Assembly: GCA_934402155.1 (NCBI GenBank)
Contig: CAKRTP010000049.1
Location: forward strand, 1-13,008
Direction: 5' to 3'
DNA: 13,008 nucleotides
Source of the DNA: an uncultured Blautia sp.
Lineage (GTDB): Bacteria; Bacillota; Clostridia; Lachnospirales; Lachnospiraceae
Of this stretch, positions 11,554-13,008 are shown piece after piece (position 1 is the first letter of the stretch; each line of letters starts with the position of its first letter). The position numbers and the translations under genes are program-made. Under the pieces are notes generated by a model. The model had not been told where the DNA came from. It was given only the letters and a program-made list of their open reading frames with translations, and did not search any database.

Positions 11554-12936
11554 TAATTTCCTGATACAGTAATCATAAATACGCAGGGTTGTCTCAATTG
11601 AATAATGAAGCCCATCATAAATTCCTGAATTGTAACGATTACTGATCCAGCCATATTTCTGAAGATTTGTGCAGGTATTAATATATGTGAAAGCACGGTC
11701 ATTGCCGCTGCACAGTTTCTGGTATATGATTTTGTTAAAATAAGCCACCTGTGCTTCTGTTCTTGTTGCTCCGCCATAATGTCTGATCATTGCACTGTTT
11801 ACCGGATTGACCGAAAGATAATACATTGCACAGTTATAATCCTTTTTCAGATTTTCTGAAACCCGCTTCATATAAGTTACATAAGTATTTATATTCCCCA
11901 TATCATTTACACCAAGGTTAATGATAACTGCTTTTCTTGCTTCTTTGGGCTCCTGCTCCAGTTTAGCCACTAATTCCCTGTAACCTTCTGTACGGAACCA
12001 GTCAATTCCCTGCATTCCCTTACACACAAAATCCACATTGGCCGGAGCTGAACTTCCAAGTGCAGCCTGCAGGCCGACGGTCCTGGAATCCCCTACGAAA
12101 TAAACCTTCTGATGTTTCAGTGGTTCTGCGATCGTTGCCGGTGCACGATCCTGGACTGACGCAAAGACAACCATATAATAGTTTCCTGTTTTTGTAGGAA
12201 TCTTGTCGCCTGCCTTGTATTCCGGATCTGTAGTCTTTCCTCTGCTGCGCGACCATCCCAGGCACATATTGGCACTGCTGAGATCTACCGCCGGAAAAGT
12301 TGCCTTTCCTGAACTGGTGTCGATCACATTCCATATACTTCCATCTGCTTTGCGTAAATTTACTCCTGTGATCTTCTTTGCAACGACATAAAACTTCATG
12401 TTGCCGGTAACCTTGACAACATCTCCCTCTACCTTTGTCGCTTTACCACCTACTGAAGTTCCCCATCCAAGGATCTTGTATCCCATAACACTCGGGCACA
12501 ACGGCATCATCAGGTATTCTCCCTTATAGCCCTGCTCCCTCAGACTGGTATATTCCTTTTTTCCATTCATAGTATAGTATTTTACAGTGTAGAATTTATA
12601 ATAATTCAGACAGAACTTTGTATCTTTGGTGATCCTGACACGTCTTCCTGTAGAATACTTAATAGTTTTTCCATTACTTTTTTCAACCCATACGCATTTG
12701 TATCCGGCACGATTTACGATCGGAAGGTCAATATAGCTGCCCTTATCTACATAACCGGACCACTTACGATATGTATCATTAGAAATTACACCTTTTGAGT
12801 TTGCAAAAATAACCTTGCATTTCTCTGTATTATCTGCTGCTACAGAAGTCGGTCTGCTTCCCGCCAGAAACAGAACACCAAACAGCATTACCAGAAAAAT
12901 GATCCCCCTCCACCTGTTTATCGTAGCTTTTCTCAT
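11545..12936 (-). CDS. secreted SGNH/GDSL-type hydrolase with InlB-like repeats
   Basis: A 463-residue exported protein. Residues 1-34 are a signal peptide or anchor, with a basic start, a hydrophobic core and a possible cleavage site after SVAA. Residues about 40-265 look like two to three InlB B-repeat (Listeria-Bacteroides) modules, with recurring G-Y-K/L-G-W and K-F-Y/Y-Y-M-V-V-F-A beta-strand ends; these occur in Gram-positive surface proteins. Residues about 277-463 form an SGNH esterase domain: GDSR at 282-285 (Ser284 nucleophile), GVND at 342-345, and DGLH at 441-444 (catalytic D and H). Likely target is an acyl or acetyl group on a wall polymer or glycan; the substrate is unknown. 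The ATG at 12936 was chosen over one at 12975 because GAGGAG precedes it and the signal peptide then starts MRK. It sits upstream of tagD and probably shares its transcript. Confidence 0.85.
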   Translation of the reverse strand: MRKATINRWRGIIFLVMLFGVLFLAGSRPTSVAADNTEKCKVIFANSKGVISNDTYRKWSGYVDKGSYIDLPIVNRAGYKCVWVEKSNGKTIKYSTGRRVRITKDTKFCLNYYKFYTVKYYTMNGKKEYTSLREQGYKGEYLMMPLCPSVMGYKILGWGTSVGGKATKVEGDVVKVTGNMKFYVVAKKITGVNLRKADGSIWNVIDTSSGKATFPAVDLSSANMCLGWSRSRGKTTDPEYKAGDKIPTKTGNYYMVVFASVQDRAPATIAEPLKHQKVYFVGDSRTVGLQAALGSSAPANVDFVCKGMQGIDWFRTEGYRELVAKLEQEPKEARKAVIINLGVNDMGNINTYVTYMKRVSENLKKDYNCAMYYLSVNPVNSAMIRHYGGATRTEAQVAYFNKIIYQKLCSGNDRAFTYINTCTNLQKYGWISNRYNSGIYDGLHYSIETTLRIYDYCIRKLNA

Positions 12937-12988
12937 AAAAAAACTCCTCACCTGCGTTTCATTCATAAAAAACATTGTTACATGAGTT

Positions 12989-12997
12989 ACTATATCA
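12989..12997 (-). promoter_or_regulatory. possible extended -10 promoter for the SGNH-tagD pair
   Basis: On the minus strand the sequence reads TG-A-TATAGT, an extended -10 type element about 50 bases before the chosen SGNH start. Its -35 would lie beyond the window end and cannot be judged. Confidence 0.3.
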
Positions 12998-13008
12998 GCT
13001 TTTCAAAA

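Noticed and set aside
12937..12975. Longer SGNH protein starting at ATG 12975
   Set aside because: The ATG at 12936 has GAGGAG seven bases upstream and gives a typical signal peptide; the extra 13 residues would put the ribosome site inside the coding region.

Overview
The window reads as chromosomal housekeeping DNA from a low-to-moderate G+C Firmicute of the class Clostridia, most likely a gut Lachnospiraceae-type bacterium. Grounds: the Gram-positive gene order pyrH-frr-uppS-cdsA-dxr-rseP and secG-rnr-smpB, strong AGGAGG-type ribosome sites, consensus vegetative promoters, GTG/TTG starts, a PdaA-type deacetylase and a lipoprotein with a Thr/Pro/Asp linker. The genus assignment is inference. 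No mobile element, CRISPR array, tRNA or rRNA is visible.

Positions 1-5320, all on the minus strand, form one apparent operon. It starts at a near-consensus promoter (5291-5318) and reads: lipoprotein of unknown function, pyrH (UMP kinase), frr (ribosome recycling factor), uppS (undecaprenyl diphosphate synthase), cdsA (CDP-diglyceride synthase), dxr (DXP reductoisomerase) and the first 62 bases of an rseP-type site-2 protease. It combines isoprenoid and lipid-carrier supply (dxr, uppS), phospholipid precursor supply (cdsA), pyrimidine nucleotide supply (pyrH) and ribosome recycling (frr).

Positions 5420-9732, also minus strand, hold eno (own terminator), then secG (own promoter and terminator), rnr (RNase R) and smpB. 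The last three are the usual Firmicutes secG-rnr-smpB cluster. No tmRNA gene is seen next to smpB.

Positions 9733-10242 are a 510-base divergent intergenic region and the most unusual part of the window. An AT-rich tract and a strong plus-strand promoter (9886-9914) lead into a transcript of about 275 nt that ends at an intrinsic terminator (10155-10196). It carries three tandem degenerate repeats centred on an identical GACCACC heptamer, a perfect ribosome site (AGGAGG) serving only a five-codon ORF that stops two bases before the terminator stem, and a second possible mini-ORF. It could be a standalone small RNA or an attenuated leader of the downstream deacetylase gene. I do not recognise it as a known RNA family.

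Positions 10243-11085 (plus strand) encode a membrane-anchored PdaA-like polysaccharide deacetylase. Convergent to it, on the minus strand, are a tagD-type glycerol-3-phosphate cytidylyltransferase (11103-11510) and, upstream of that, a secreted SGNH hydrolase with InlB-like repeats (11545-12936). All three point to cell-envelope work.
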